Shown piece after piece: positions 45,562 through 53,393 of a stretch of DNA of 64,000 nucleotides. Both the position numbers and the translations under genes were made by a program. The stretch is from Halomonas piscis (GTDB lineage Bacteria; Pseudomonadota; Gammaproteobacteria; Pseudomonadales; Halomonadaceae). The stretch covers positions 2,976,001-3,040,000 of the forward strand of contig NZ_CP119391.1 of assembly GCF_031886125.1 (NCBI RefSeq), read 5' to 3'. Below the pieces are notes generated by a model. The model searched no databases. It was not told the origin of the DNA and saw only the letters and a program-made list of their open reading frames with translations. Numbering within the stretch: position 1 is the first letter of the stretch; each line of letters starts with the position of its first letter.

Positions 45562-45645
45562 TAGGATATTGGGCATAGCTCATAGACGATAGATGAGTGC
45601 TAAACCGCTTCAAAAAGCGCTAATCTCGCTATGAAGGAAGGTTAA

Positions 45646-45666
45646 CGGCACATTTGCCGGCTTTTT
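45646..45666 (+). terminator. Weak hairpin between cydC and cydA
   Basis: CGGCA-CATT-TGCCG plus GC and T5 lie 30 bp before the cydA start. This could partly separate cydDC from cydAB, but the 5-bp stem is short. Confidence 0.3.
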
Positions 45667-45695
45667 GGTACGCCCATTTTATCCCGGAGGTCATC

Positions 45696-47108
45696 ATGGA
45701 GCTGGATCCGCTTCTGCTCTCCAGGCTGCAGTTTGCTTTCGTGGTGCTGTTTCACGCCATTTTTCCGGTGTTCACCATCGGTCTGGCATCCTACATCGCC
45801 CTGCTGCACGGCCTGTTCTACAAAACCAAAAACCCCGCCTGGGATCGCCTGGCGCTGTTCTGGACCAAGGTCTTTGCCGTGGTGTTCGGCATGGGCGTGG
45901 TGTCGGGCATCGTCATGTCGTTCCAGTTCGGTACCAACTGGAGCAACTTCGCCCAGGCCACGTCCAACTTTATGGGCCCGGTGCTGAGCTACGAAGTGCT
46001 GACGGCGTTTTTCCTCGAGGCCGGCTTTCTCGGCGTGCTGCTGTTTGGCCGTCACAAGGTACCCGAAGGCGCGCACCTGTTTGCCGCGCTGATGGTGGCG
46101 CTGGGAACGTTCATTTCTGCGTTCTGGATCCTCTCCGCCAACAGCTGGATGCAGACACCGGTGGGCTACGAGCTGGTCGACGGCCGCTTTCACATCACCT
46201 CCTGGACTGATGCCATCTTCAACCCCTCCTTCCGTTACCGCTTTGCCCACATGGTCATGGCGTCGTTTTTGACCGGAGGCTTTGTGGTGGCCGGCGTCAG
46301 CGCTTGGTTTCTGCTGCGCAAGCGCGACGTTCCCGCCAACAAGAAGGCACTCTCCATGTGCCTGTGGCTGCTCTTGATCCTGACGCCGGCCCAGGCGGTG
46401 GTGGGCGACTTCCACGGCCTCAACACCCTGGAGCATCAGCCAACCAAGGTAGCGGCCATGGAAGCCAACTGGGAAACCGACTCGGGCGTGCCGCTTTTGC
46501 TCTTTGCCCTGCCCGACGGGGACGCCCAGACCAACCATTGGGAAGTGTCGATCCCCCGTCTCGCGAGCCTGATCTTGACCCACGACCTCGACGGCACGGT
46601 ACCGGGGCTTAAGGAAGCACCGGCTGATGAGCAGCCGCCGGTATTCATCGTCTTCTGGTCGTTCCGCATCATGGTGGGACTGGGCCTGGCGATGATCGCC
46701 GTGGCGCTGGCCGGCCTTGTTCTGCGCCGGGGCGGGCGCGTCTATAGCCAGCCGCTCTACCTGAAGACCCTGGTAGGCATGATCGGCGCGCCCTTCGTGG
46801 CGGTGCTTGCCGGCTGGGTGGTCACCGAGTCCGGCCGCGCGCCCTGGCTGGTGCAAGGCGTGATGACCCACGCCGAGGGGCTGACGCCATCGCTGACCGG
46901 CGCCATGGCGCTGTTCAGCCTGATCGGCTACATGGCGGTATACGCCGTCGTATTTTTGGTGGGTATTTACTATCTGACCCGCGTGGTGAAAAACGGCATG
47001 CTGCCCGACCCCGACGAAGTCGACGACGGCATGGGAAGCGCCAAGCGTCCGTTTTCCGCCGCGCATACGCCCTTTGACGACCACGACCTGCAGGGAGCCA
47101 AGTCATGA
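45696..47108 (+). CDS. cydA: Cytochrome bd-type quinol oxidase subunit I (CydA/CioA)
   Basis: This is a 470-residue protein. ATG 45696 has CGGAGG upstream; the longer frame from 45654 does not fit. It begins LLLSRLQFAFVVLFHAIFPVFTIGLASYIALLHG (conserved axial His region) and includes GVVSGIVMSFQFGTNW, LEAGFLGVLLFG and GDFHGLNTLEHQPTKVAAMEANW, the quinol-site signature. The length and short Q-loop fit the CioA/cyanide-insensitive branch. It oxidises quinol and reduces oxygen in the inner membrane under low oxygen. Its stop overlaps cydB (ATGA at 47105). Confidence 0.95.
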   Translation: MELDPLLLSRLQFAFVVLFHAIFPVFTIGLASYIALLHGLFYKTKNPAWDRLALFWTKVFAVVFGMGVVSGIVMSFQFGTNWSNFAQATSNFMGPVLSYEVLTAFFLEAGFLGVLLFGRHKVPEGAHLFAALMVALGTFISAFWILSANSWMQTPVGYELVDGRFHITSWTDAIFNPSFRYRFAHMVMASFLTGGFVVAGVSAWFLLRKRDVPANKKALSMCLWLLLILTPAQAVVGDFHGLNTLEHQPTKVAAMEANWETDSGVPLLLFALPDGDAQTNHWEVSIPRLASLILTHDLDGTVPGLKEAPADEQPPVFIVFWSFRIMVGLGLAMIAVALAGLVLRRGGRVYSQPLYLKTLVGMIGAPFVAVLAGWVVTESGRAPWLVQGVMTHAEGLTPSLTGAMALFSLIGYMAVYAVVFLVGIYYLTRVVKNGMLPDPDEVDDGMGSAKRPFSAAHTPFDDHDLQGAKS

Positions 47109-48103
47109 ATCTGGATATTACCCTGGTATGGGCCGGCATTATCGGCTTTGGCGTTATCATGTATGTCCTCATGGACGGCTTTGACCTGGGCCTGGGGATT
47201 CTCTATCCCTTTGCCCCGGATGAAACGTCTCGGGACGTGATGATGAACTCGGTAGCTCCGGTGTGGGACGGCAACGAAACCTGGCTGGTGCTGGGCGGAG
47301 CCGGCCTGCTCGGTGCCTTTCCGCTGGCCTACTCGGTATTTCTCCCGGCGCTTTACATCGGCGTATTCCTGATGCTGGCGGGGCTGATATTTCGCGGTAT
47401 ATCCTTTGAATTCCGCTTCAAGTCCAGAAAGAATCGCCACTGGTGGAACCGCGCCTTCTGCTGGGGCTCCGTGGTGGCCACTTTCGCCCAGGGCGCGGTG
47501 GTTGGCGCCTATATCCAGGGCTTCCCGGTCGAAGACAAGATCTTTGTCGGCGGCGCCTTCGACTGGCTGACGCCGTTTACCGTGATTACCGGTCTGGGGC
47601 TAATGGCCGGCTATGCGCTGCTCGGCGCTACCTGGCTGATCCTCAAGTCTGAAGGGCATACCCAGGACTGGGCCTACGCCATTACCCCGCGGCTGCTTTG
47701 GGCCGTACTCGGCGTGTTTGCCATCATCAGCCTGTGGACGCCGCTGGTCAGCGTCGACGTGCGCGAGCGCTGGCTCAGCCATATTCACCTGATCTGGGTA
47801 TTCCCGATTCTCGCCATGGTCTGCGCCGCCGCCCTTTATCGTGCGGTGAAGCAGCGCGAGGAGGGACGCCCCTTCATCATGGCGCTGGGACTTTTCATCT
47901 TCACCTATCTGGGCATGATTGCCAGCAAATGGCCGGTCATCGTCCCGCCGGACTACACCGTCTGGGACGCCGCCTCGGCGCCGGAATCCCAGGTCTTTTT
48001 GCTCATCGGCACGGTGTTTGTCATTCCCGTTGTCCTGGCCTACACCACCTGGACGTACTGGGTGTTCCGCGGCAAGGTAAAGGCGGATGACGGCTATCAT
48101 TAA
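47105..48103 (+). CDS. cydB: Cytochrome bd-type quinol oxidase subunit II (CydB/CioB)
   Basis: This 332-residue protein has about eight membrane segments. It has MYVLMDGFDLGLGILYPFAPDE, VAPVWDGNETWLVLGGAGLLGAFP and GLIFRGISFEFRFKS, all CydB hallmarks. It supports the oxidase core of CydA. No small CydX-like frame was recognised in the 22 bp before the terminator. Confidence 0.95.
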   Translation: MNLDITLVWAGIIGFGVIMYVLMDGFDLGLGILYPFAPDETSRDVMMNSVAPVWDGNETWLVLGGAGLLGAFPLAYSVFLPALYIGVFLMLAGLIFRGISFEFRFKSRKNRHWWNRAFCWGSVVATFAQGAVVGAYIQGFPVEDKIFVGGAFDWLTPFTVITGLGLMAGYALLGATWLILKSEGHTQDWAYAITPRLLWAVLGVFAIISLWTPLVSVDVRERWLSHIHLIWVFPILAMVCAAALYRAVKQREEGRPFIMALGLFIFTYLGMIASKWPVIVPPDYTVWDAASAPESQVFLLIGTVFVIPVVLAYTTWTYWVFRGKVKADDGYH

Positions 48104-48132
48104 GCCGGCAACCATTATCAAGGCATAAAAAA

Positions 48133-48163
48133 CCGCCCGCTTTCTCAGCGGGCGGTTTTTTTT
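48133..48163 (+). terminator. Rho-independent terminator after cydB
   Basis: CCGCCCGC, a 7-base loop and GCGGGCGG are followed by T8. It is preceded by an A-run and could work in both directions. Confidence 0.92.
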
Positions 48164-48320
48164 GTGGCTCATCGCACTTTATTAGCGGGAATGCAGGCGC
48201 AACTTCCCGACCAAGTGTGGTGGGAAATGGGATGGACCCGTCCTTCTGTGCCAAGCTGGATATAACATCTAGCCAGCAGTGCACAGAACACTGACGGCAT
48301 CGGTGAAGGAGGATCCATCC

Positions 48321-49355
48321 ATGAAACAGATTAGCATTATAGGCATTGACCTGGCGAAACACGTTTTTCAACTGCATGCCGTGGATGCGCACGGTCACAA
48401 AGTATTCAGCAAGCAAGTCCGGCGAGAGAAGTTACGCTTGACGCTGGCCCAAATTCCGCCTTGCCACGTCGCCATGGAAGCGTGCGGCTCCGCTCATTAC
48501 TGGGCGAGAGACATTGGCACGCTGGGCCATGAGGCCGAGCTACTGCCACCGCAGGCGGTCAAGCCCTTCGTGCTGGGCCACAAGAACGATGCGCGCGATG
48601 CCGCGGCTATCGCCGAGGCTGCGGCGCGCCCGGCCACGCCTCGAGTGACGATCAAGACGGAAGCACAACAGTCCCTGCAAGCAGTGCACCGAGTACGCAG
48701 TCGGTTAGTGCGCGAACGCACCGCCGTCGGCAACGAGCTGCGCGGCCTGCTGGGCGAGTTTGGTCTAATCGTGTCGCAGGGGCACGCGGTGATACGCCAG
48801 GGCGTTATTCGTGAGCGGCTGGACGAGCAACGGGCGCGGCTGGGGGAAGAACTCTACACCCTGCTGAACGACCTGCTCGATCAATGGCTCGAGAACGATG
48901 CCCGGATCGCGCGCTATGACAAGCGTCTGCAGCGTCTGGCCAGGGCATCAGATGACATGCAGCGGCTGATGAGTCTGCCCGGCATCGGCCCGATCAATGC
49001 GACGCTGTTGTTCAGCCATCTGGGCGATCCGGCGCGATTCCCCAACGGACGTCAGTTCAGCGCCTCGTTGGGGCTAGTGCCACGCCAGCATTCCAGCGGG
49101 GGTCGCAACCAGTTGATGGGGATCACCAAACGCGGCAATGGCGAGGTTCGAAAGCAGTTGGTGCACGGTGCCCGCGCGGCATTACGCCAGTTCCAACGTC
49201 AGGAACATCCCGACCGGCTGTCCCGTTGGGCCTGCTCGTTAGCGGCGCGTCTTGGGCAACGCAAGGCCATTGTGGCCCTGGCGAACAAGATGGCGCGGAT
49301 TTGCTGGTCGCTATTGGCCCATGAACGGCGCTATCAGCCGCAGGAGGCCGCTTGA
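48321..49355 (+). CDS. IS110-family (IS1111 group) DEDD transposase
   Basis: This is a 344-residue protein from ATG 48321 with AAGGAGGA upstream. The N-terminal RuvC-like DEDD domain starts ISIIGIDLAKHVFQLHAVD, followed by HVAMEACGSAHYWAR and HKNDARDAAAIAEA. The C-terminal transposase_20 domain has LMSLPGIGPINATLLFSHLGD and FSASLGLVPRQHSSGGRNQLMGITKRGN. Recombinases of this family are guided by an RNA encoded in the element. All acidic motif residues seem present. Confidence 0.93.
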   Translation: MKQISIIGIDLAKHVFQLHAVDAHGHKVFSKQVRREKLRLTLAQIPPCHVAMEACGSAHYWARDIGTLGHEAELLPPQAVKPFVLGHKNDARDAAAIAEAAARPATPRVTIKTEAQQSLQAVHRVRSRLVRERTAVGNELRGLLGEFGLIVSQGHAVIRQGVIRERLDEQRARLGEELYTLLNDLLDQWLENDARIARYDKRLQRLARASDDMQRLMSLPGIGPINATLLFSHLGDPARFPNGRQFSASLGLVPRQHSSGGRNQLMGITKRGNGEVRKQLVHGARAALRQFQRQEHPDRLSRWACSLAARLGQRKAIVALANKMARICWSLLAHERRYQPQEAA

Positions 49356-49622
49356 TGATACCGAACAAACAGGGAATATAGCTTAGCATGCGATAAGTTA
49401 CCCAACCCCGAGGTTGCGCAGGCGAGATGCTTCGATGGCATAACGGGTCAGACCGGCTTTCTGTCACTCTGTAAAGTGCGCAGGCCCATCACGAGGCCGA
49501 GTGGGAGATCAGAGCAGAGAGCGCGTATTCCATCAGGGCCAGGCACGGCAAGTGCCATCAATAGGCCGGATATAAGCGTGCAGTCCTCACTCTTATGCGT
49601 TGTTGCTTCTGGCTTGCACAAC
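49356..49622 (+). ncRNA. 3' noncoding part of the IS1111-type element, candidate guide (seek/bridge) RNA
   Basis: The stretch has no credible gene. In IS1111-type members of the IS110 family the guide RNA that pairs with target and donor DNA is encoded downstream of the transposase. This 267-bp piece, between the stop codon and the right repeat, has the right place and size. Its fold and guide loops were not worked out here. Confidence 0.35.
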
Positions 49623-49771
49623 AGGACGGGTCCATATAAGCGCAATTTATTGCGCTCCCACCCTGTCAGGATGCTTCGGTGCCAGCGCTTGCAAACATGG
49701 CGTTTATACCAGGATATGGCGGTACTCCTATCCGTCAAAGTCGGCGAAGAAGCTTTCTTGTGCTGCGGCGA

Positions 49772-50425
49772 TTATTTCGGCAGCTGGGCCTTGCGTACGT
49801 AGGTCAGCGGCGCCTCGAACTCGCCAAATTTGGCCCGGGCATCGTCGTCGGAGACGCTCGGCGGAATGATCACGTCTTCGCCGACGGTCCAGTCGGCCGG
49901 CGTGGCAACGCCGTGGCCGGCGGCGGTCTGCAGAGCATCCAGCGCGCGCAGGATCTCGCTGAAGTTACGCCCGACGTTCATCGGATAGGTCATGGAAAGC
50001 TTGAGCTGCTTGTCCGGGCCGATAATGAACACCGAGCGCACCGTGGCGCTGTCCGCCGGCGTGCGACCGTCCGGCAGGTAGGCTTCCGCCGGCAGCATGT
50101 CGAACAGCTTGGAGACCTTGAGATCTTCGTCGGCAATGATCGGAAAGCCCACGGCGCAGCCGGCGTAGGACTCGATGTCCCTGGCCCAGCCCTGGTGATC
50201 CTCCACGCCGTCAACGGAGACGCCGATCACCTTGGTGCCGCGCTTTTGCCACTCGTCATTCAGCGTGGCCACGGCGCCGAACTCGGTGGTGCACACCGGC
50301 GTAAAGTCCTTCGGGTGGGAAAACAGAATCGCCCAGCTGTCGCCGATCCAGTCGTGGAAGCTGATGCTGCCCTGGCTGGTATCGGCTTCGAAATCGGGGA
50401 CGGTCTCATTGATACGTAGCGACAT
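49772..50425 (-). CDS. 1-Cys peroxiredoxin (Prx6 type)
   Basis: This is a 217-residue protein. ATG 50425 has CAGGAG upstream; the frame to 50494 is an extension. The peroxidatic Cys is in HPKDFTPVCTTEFGA, with the Prx6-type continuation (WQKRGTKVIGVSVD, FPIIADEDLKVSKLFDML, RSVFIIGPDKQLKLSMTYPMNVGRNFSE). It reduces H2O2 and alkyl peroxides in the cytoplasm. It is convergent with the IS1111 element. The 286-bp gap upstream to the uraH gene holds a TTATATACAA site (50510-50519) close to the regulon palindrome of this region. Confidence 0.93.
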   Translation of the reverse strand: MSLRINETVPDFEADTSQGSISFHDWIGDSWAILFSHPKDFTPVCTTEFGAVATLNDEWQKRGTKVIGVSVDGVEDHQGWARDIESYAGCAVGFPIIADEDLKVSKLFDMLPAEAYLPDGRTPADSATVRSVFIIGPDKQLKLSMTYPMNVGRNFSEILRALDALQTAAGHGVATPADWTVGEDVIIPPSVSDDDARAKFGEFEAPLTYVRKAQLPK

Positions 50426-50659
50426 CGTTGACTCCTGAGAGTTGCATTTCCGGCGCCCGCGTTGGGCGCAGCCTGATTCACACAGAGCTATCATAGCCTC
50501 GGCAGCGATTTATATACAAATGGCATCAGATACATAATTCTTATTACTTAATTACGGTTTTAACTGCTCTTACCTCACCCTGCCCGTTCTTGCTCCGCTG
50601 CCCGGCGCCGATACACAGCTTTTTCTTGACGCCCGGGGAGCAGTGCTATAAAACTATAA

Positions 50660-50669
50660 TTGTACACAA
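50660..50669 (+). promoter_or_regulatory. TTGTATACAA-like operator upstream of uraH
   Basis: TTGTACACAA matches the palindrome found at the other units of this region at 9 of 10 positions. It lies 43 bp before the uraH start, next to an AT-rich -10-like stretch (TATAAAACTATAAT). Confidence 0.5.
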
Positions 50670-50711
50670 CATCGTATTTGCACAATATCTGGACAACCCA
50701 AGGAGCCTCTA

Positions 50712-51131
50712 ATGAAAACAGCGCTGACTACCGCCCTGGCTACCGGCGGCCTGATGGGCACCATCGCCGGTGCCAGCATGGCCGCCGACAACCCCATGAG
50801 CGTGCACGTACTCAACATCGAAAACGGCCTGCCCTCGCCGGACGTCAACGTCACCCTCGAGCAGCGTCACGACGACGGCCAGTGGGAAGAGATCAACAGC
50901 GCCGTCACCGGCGACAACGGCCGCATCAACGCGCTCTACCCCGCAGATACCGAACTTGAGAACGGCGTCTATCGGGTAACGTTCGATACCGGCGAATGGT
51001 TCGAAAGCCACGACACCGAGACTTTCTTTCCCGAGGTGCCGGTTGTCTTCGCCATCGACGGCGAGCTGGACCACTACCATATTCCGCTGCTGCTGAGCCC
51101 CTACGGCTACTCCACCTACCGCGGCAACTAA
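50712..51131 (+). CDS. uraH: 5-hydroxyisourate hydrolase, exported form
   Basis: This is a 139-residue protein. A Sec signal peptide (ALTTALATGGLMGTIAGASMA) precedes a transthyretin-like domain: MSVHVLNIENGLPSPDVNVTLEQ (catalytic His in the first strand), GRINALYPAD and HYHIPLLLSPYGYSTYRGN. The family C-terminal signature is YRGS; here it is YRGN. The enzyme hydrolyses 5-hydroxyisourate, the product of urate oxidation. Because of the signal it would act in the periplasm, as for some transthyretin-related proteins. It ends at a terminator shared with the convergent tsx-like gene. Confidence 0.88.
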   Translation: MKTALTTALATGGLMGTIAGASMAADNPMSVHVLNIENGLPSPDVNVTLEQRHDDGQWEEINSAVTGDNGRINALYPADTELENGVYRVTFDTGEWFESHDTETFFPEVPVVFAIDGELDHYHIPLLLSPYGYSTYRGN

Positions 51132-51180
51132 GCGTATCGCCGCCGACGCCATGAGCGTCCGCTACAGCGCCCCAAACGAG

Positions 51181-51220
51181 ACTGCCCCCGCTGCCACAAG
51201 GCAACGGGGGCAGTTTTTTT
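51181..51220 (+). terminator. Rho-independent terminator after uraH
   Basis: ACTGCCCCCG and CGGGGGCAGT form a 10-bp stem with a 14-base loop, followed by T7. The loop contains a smaller complementary pair (TGCC...GGCA). It abuts the 3' end of the tsx-like frame. Confidence 0.88.
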
Positions 51221-52140
51221 CAAGACGTTGACCGGCAGACCGGGCGAGCCTGGCTGTGCAGCGCTGCCTCTGACAGGGTCAGCGTTTGCTTACAGGTGCC
51301 ATTCGAGGTTGAACGTGGCGCATCGGTGTCCACGCCCTTGTTGCCGAACTTGTTGCGCCAGAACTCGTAGCCCACGCCGGCCCAGAGGCGGTTCTCCTCG
51401 CCCCAGGCAAGCTTGCCGACGTCCATCATCAGCGACGGGCGCGAAAGGCGCTCGGGCTTGGTGTGCTCACTGCCGCCGCCCTTGCCCTTGGCGCCGTTGT
51501 AGTTGAAAAAGCCCTGGAACTTCATCGGCACGGCGCCGGCCTCGAAGGGCAGTCCCCACGCCAGGTTGACCTGGTAGTAGTCGTCAAACTCACGGGGGCC
51601 GATGAAGTTGGCGTGGTTCCACTCGTGGGAGTAGAAAAAGCTCAGGTCGAGAAAGCCTTCCGGCACGTCGAACTTGAGCGTCGGCCCCGCCAGCAGCTGT
51701 CGCTTGCGCGGCGCAAACTCGGTGTTCTTGGTGTTGAGGTCCACCCCGCCGGTCAGCGCCACGTCCTTGACCGGCCCGAACGCCAGCTCATCGCCAAACA
51801 GCTTGCCGTAGTGCAGCTGGTTGCGATACATCACGTAGGCTTCGGTCGCGCCGGTATCGCCGCCGCTTGTCGGGTCGTTGCTGTCCGACTGCAGCAGATC
51901 GAGGTTGAACAGGTGCTGGCCCAGCGAATGGCCGCCAACGTAGTTGAACTGAAGAATATGCTTTTCGATGTGCTTGTCCCCGTCTTTCTGAGGACCGGGC
52001 CCCGGCTCGGTGAAGTCGGTGCCGTAGCGATAACCGATGAAAGAGTCGCTCCAGGTAGCTGCCTGGGCCTGGGTGAAAGCGCACGCCGCCAGCGTCGTGG
52101 CGCCCACCAGAGCGGCCACGGAGTGTTTGGTGCTAAACAT
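51220..52140 (-). pseudogene. Tsx-like nucleoside channel with a one-base frameshift near the 3' end
   Basis: As sequenced the frame codes 306 residues. A signal peptide (VAALVGATTLAACAFTQAQA) precedes a Tsx-like barrel (SFIGYRYGTDFTEPG, LQFNYVGGHSLGQHLFNLDLLQSD, FYSHEWNHANFIGPREFDDYYQ, WAGVGYEFWRNKFGN). After VDTDA the reading gives RSTSNGTCKQTLTLSE and a tail without barrel character. One frame away (a one-base deletion near 51325) the sequence reads TFNLEWHL and stops at 51290, a typical barrel ending. Either a real deletion or a sequencing error is likely. If real, the last strand is lost and the protein may be misfolded. Tsx channels pass nucleosides through the outer membrane, which suits the purine genes around it. 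Confidence 0.75.
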
Positions 52141-52331
52141 CAGTCAAATACCCTTTGGTTTTATTGTAAGAGTTGTGCCCGGCGCTTTGGCGCCGGATGT
52201 TGCTCCAACTGCCCACCGCGTTGTTGCGCCTTGGCGCTTTGTTGTCGGGGCTGCAGTCAGCTTGCGGTACGTCCGGCCGGCAATGACGGAGCGCCAGCCG
52301 AACAAGGCGCCGGCCATGTACCGAACACCTA

Positions 52332-52341
52332 TTGTATACAA
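52332..52341 (-). promoter_or_regulatory. TTGTATACAA operator upstream of the tsx-like gene
   Basis: A perfect 10-bp palindrome (extended ATTGTATACAAT, 52331-52342) lies ~190 bp before the tsx start in an AT-rich stretch. The 396 bp between tsx and the GntR terminator contain no gene. Confidence 0.6.
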
Positions 52342-52473
52342 TAACAACCTACACAAAACGCTTCGAATCGACAACAGTTTCTCCAAAATGTTGTCGCTCT
52401 TTATGCTTTATCCCAGCACACAGTGGCGGTGCTCGGCCGCCTCTTTACCAGCGCCAGAGGGACGGCCACCCAC

Positions 52474-52500
52474 AAAAAACGGCGCCCTCTCGGGCGCCGT
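52474..52500 (-). terminator. Rho-independent terminator of the GntR gene
   Basis: On the minus strand ACGGCGCCC, a GAGA loop and GGGCGCCGT (perfect 9-bp stem) are followed by T6. It lies 36 bp after the regulator stop. Confidence 0.93.
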
Positions 52501-52536
52501 ACGCCGCCGGAAGCGGCCGGGCTGAGCCGGACGGCG

Positions 52537-53259
52537 CTAGCCACGGGCGCCGAAGATGGCCATCAGATCGGTTTCTGCCTCTCGGGGGCAGAGCTCCAGA
52601 AGATTCTCCAGGCTGTATAGGTGGTGATCCACGCCGGCCCTGGCCGCCTCGGCATCGCCGCGCTGCAAGCTGTCCAGCAGTCGGGGATGATCGCCTTCCA
52701 GATAGCAGGAGCTCAGCGTTGGGCGCTTGTAAAGCGCAATCACGATGGACGTGCGCACGATCAGGTCGGTGAGCATGGAGCCCAGGATGCGGTTGGGCGC
52801 GTGCTCTGCCAGCAGATGGTGAAAGCTCAGCGAGTGCTCGATGCGCGCCGGCTCGTCACCCTTGGCGTAGGCCAGCCTTTCCTGCTCGACGTGATGGCTC
52901 AGCGCGTCCAGCGCTTTGGCGTCGAGCCTGCCCGCCTGGAGCGCCACGGCTTCGCCTTCTACCAGCCGCCGGGCGGCGAAGGTGTCCCGGGTTTCCTCGA
53001 TGGTCGGCGCCCGCACCCGCGCCACCTGGTTGGGGCGCTGGTCCAGCACGTGCTCCGAGGCCAGCCGGGTGAGCGCCTTGCGCACCACCGAGCGGCTGAC
53101 GCCAAACACCTCGCCCAGCGTGACTTCGGGCAGCCGGGTATCCGGCGGCAGGCGCTGCATCAGCACCGCTGCGCGAATGTGGTCCACAATATCCTGATCG
53201 CTGACGCGACCGCGCTCCCGCGCAGTCGGCGACAGCGTTTTACGCCAGACGGGGTTCAT
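52537..53259 (-). CDS. GntR-family regulator, FCD subfamily (first)
   Basis: This is a 240-residue protein. ATG 53259 (MNPVWRKTLS) was preferred to the frame start at 53298. The N-terminal winged helix reads DQDIVDHIRAAVLMQRLPPDTRLPEVTLGEVFGVSRSVVRKALTRLASEHVL, and the C-terminal FCD all-helical domain reads LVEGEAVALQAGR, HLLAEHAPNRILGSMLTDLIVRTSIV and GDHPRLLDSLQRGDAEAARAGVDHHL, with metal-binding His residues. It is a ligand-responsive repressor or activator, and its location between tsx and the pyk-gcl genes suggests purine or glyoxylate control. A direct repeat GTGCAT lies just upstream of the start. Confidence 0.9.
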   Translation of the reverse strand: MNPVWRKTLSPTARERGRVSDQDIVDHIRAAVLMQRLPPDTRLPEVTLGEVFGVSRSVVRKALTRLASEHVLDQRPNQVARVRAPTIEETRDTFAARRLVEGEAVALQAGRLDAKALDALSHHVEQERLAYAKGDEPARIEHSLSFHHLLAEHAPNRILGSMLTDLIVRTSIVIALYKRPTLSSCYLEGDHPRLLDSLQRGDAEAARAGVDHHLYSLENLLELCPREAETDLMAIFGARG

Positions 53260-53393
53260 CGACCGTTCTCCACATGAGTGCATCACAAAACGGTGCATTT
53301 TAGCCCCGAAAGGCGGCAGAAAGACAGCGGCGGCTTGAAAAGGCCGCCCCGCTGCTCTGCCGCAATGGTTCGCGCTGAAGCCTAGCTACCGGG

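Larger units (their letters stand above)
48232..49635 (+). mobile_element. IS110-family element, IS1111-type, with subterminal inverted repeats
   Basis: Perfect 13-bp inverted repeats ATGGACCCGTCCT (48232-48244; complement at 49623-49635) enclose one DEDD transposase gene and a ~267-bp 3' noncoding part. In the IS1111 group the repeats lie a few bases inside the true ends, so the listed limits are minimal. No target duplication is expected, as the family inserts site-specifically. A palindrome AGCGCAAT-TT-ATTGCGCT (49639-49656) lies right beside the right end. Confidence 0.85.

Noticed and set aside
45642..47084. A 480-codon minus-strand frame opposite cydA
   Set aside because: cydA is unmistakable; the other frame is low-complexity His/Gln-rich shadow sequence.
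49476..49802. A 108-codon plus-strand frame at the end of the IS1111 element
   Set aside because: It spans the IS right end and runs antisense into the peroxiredoxin gene. There is no start signal and no domain.
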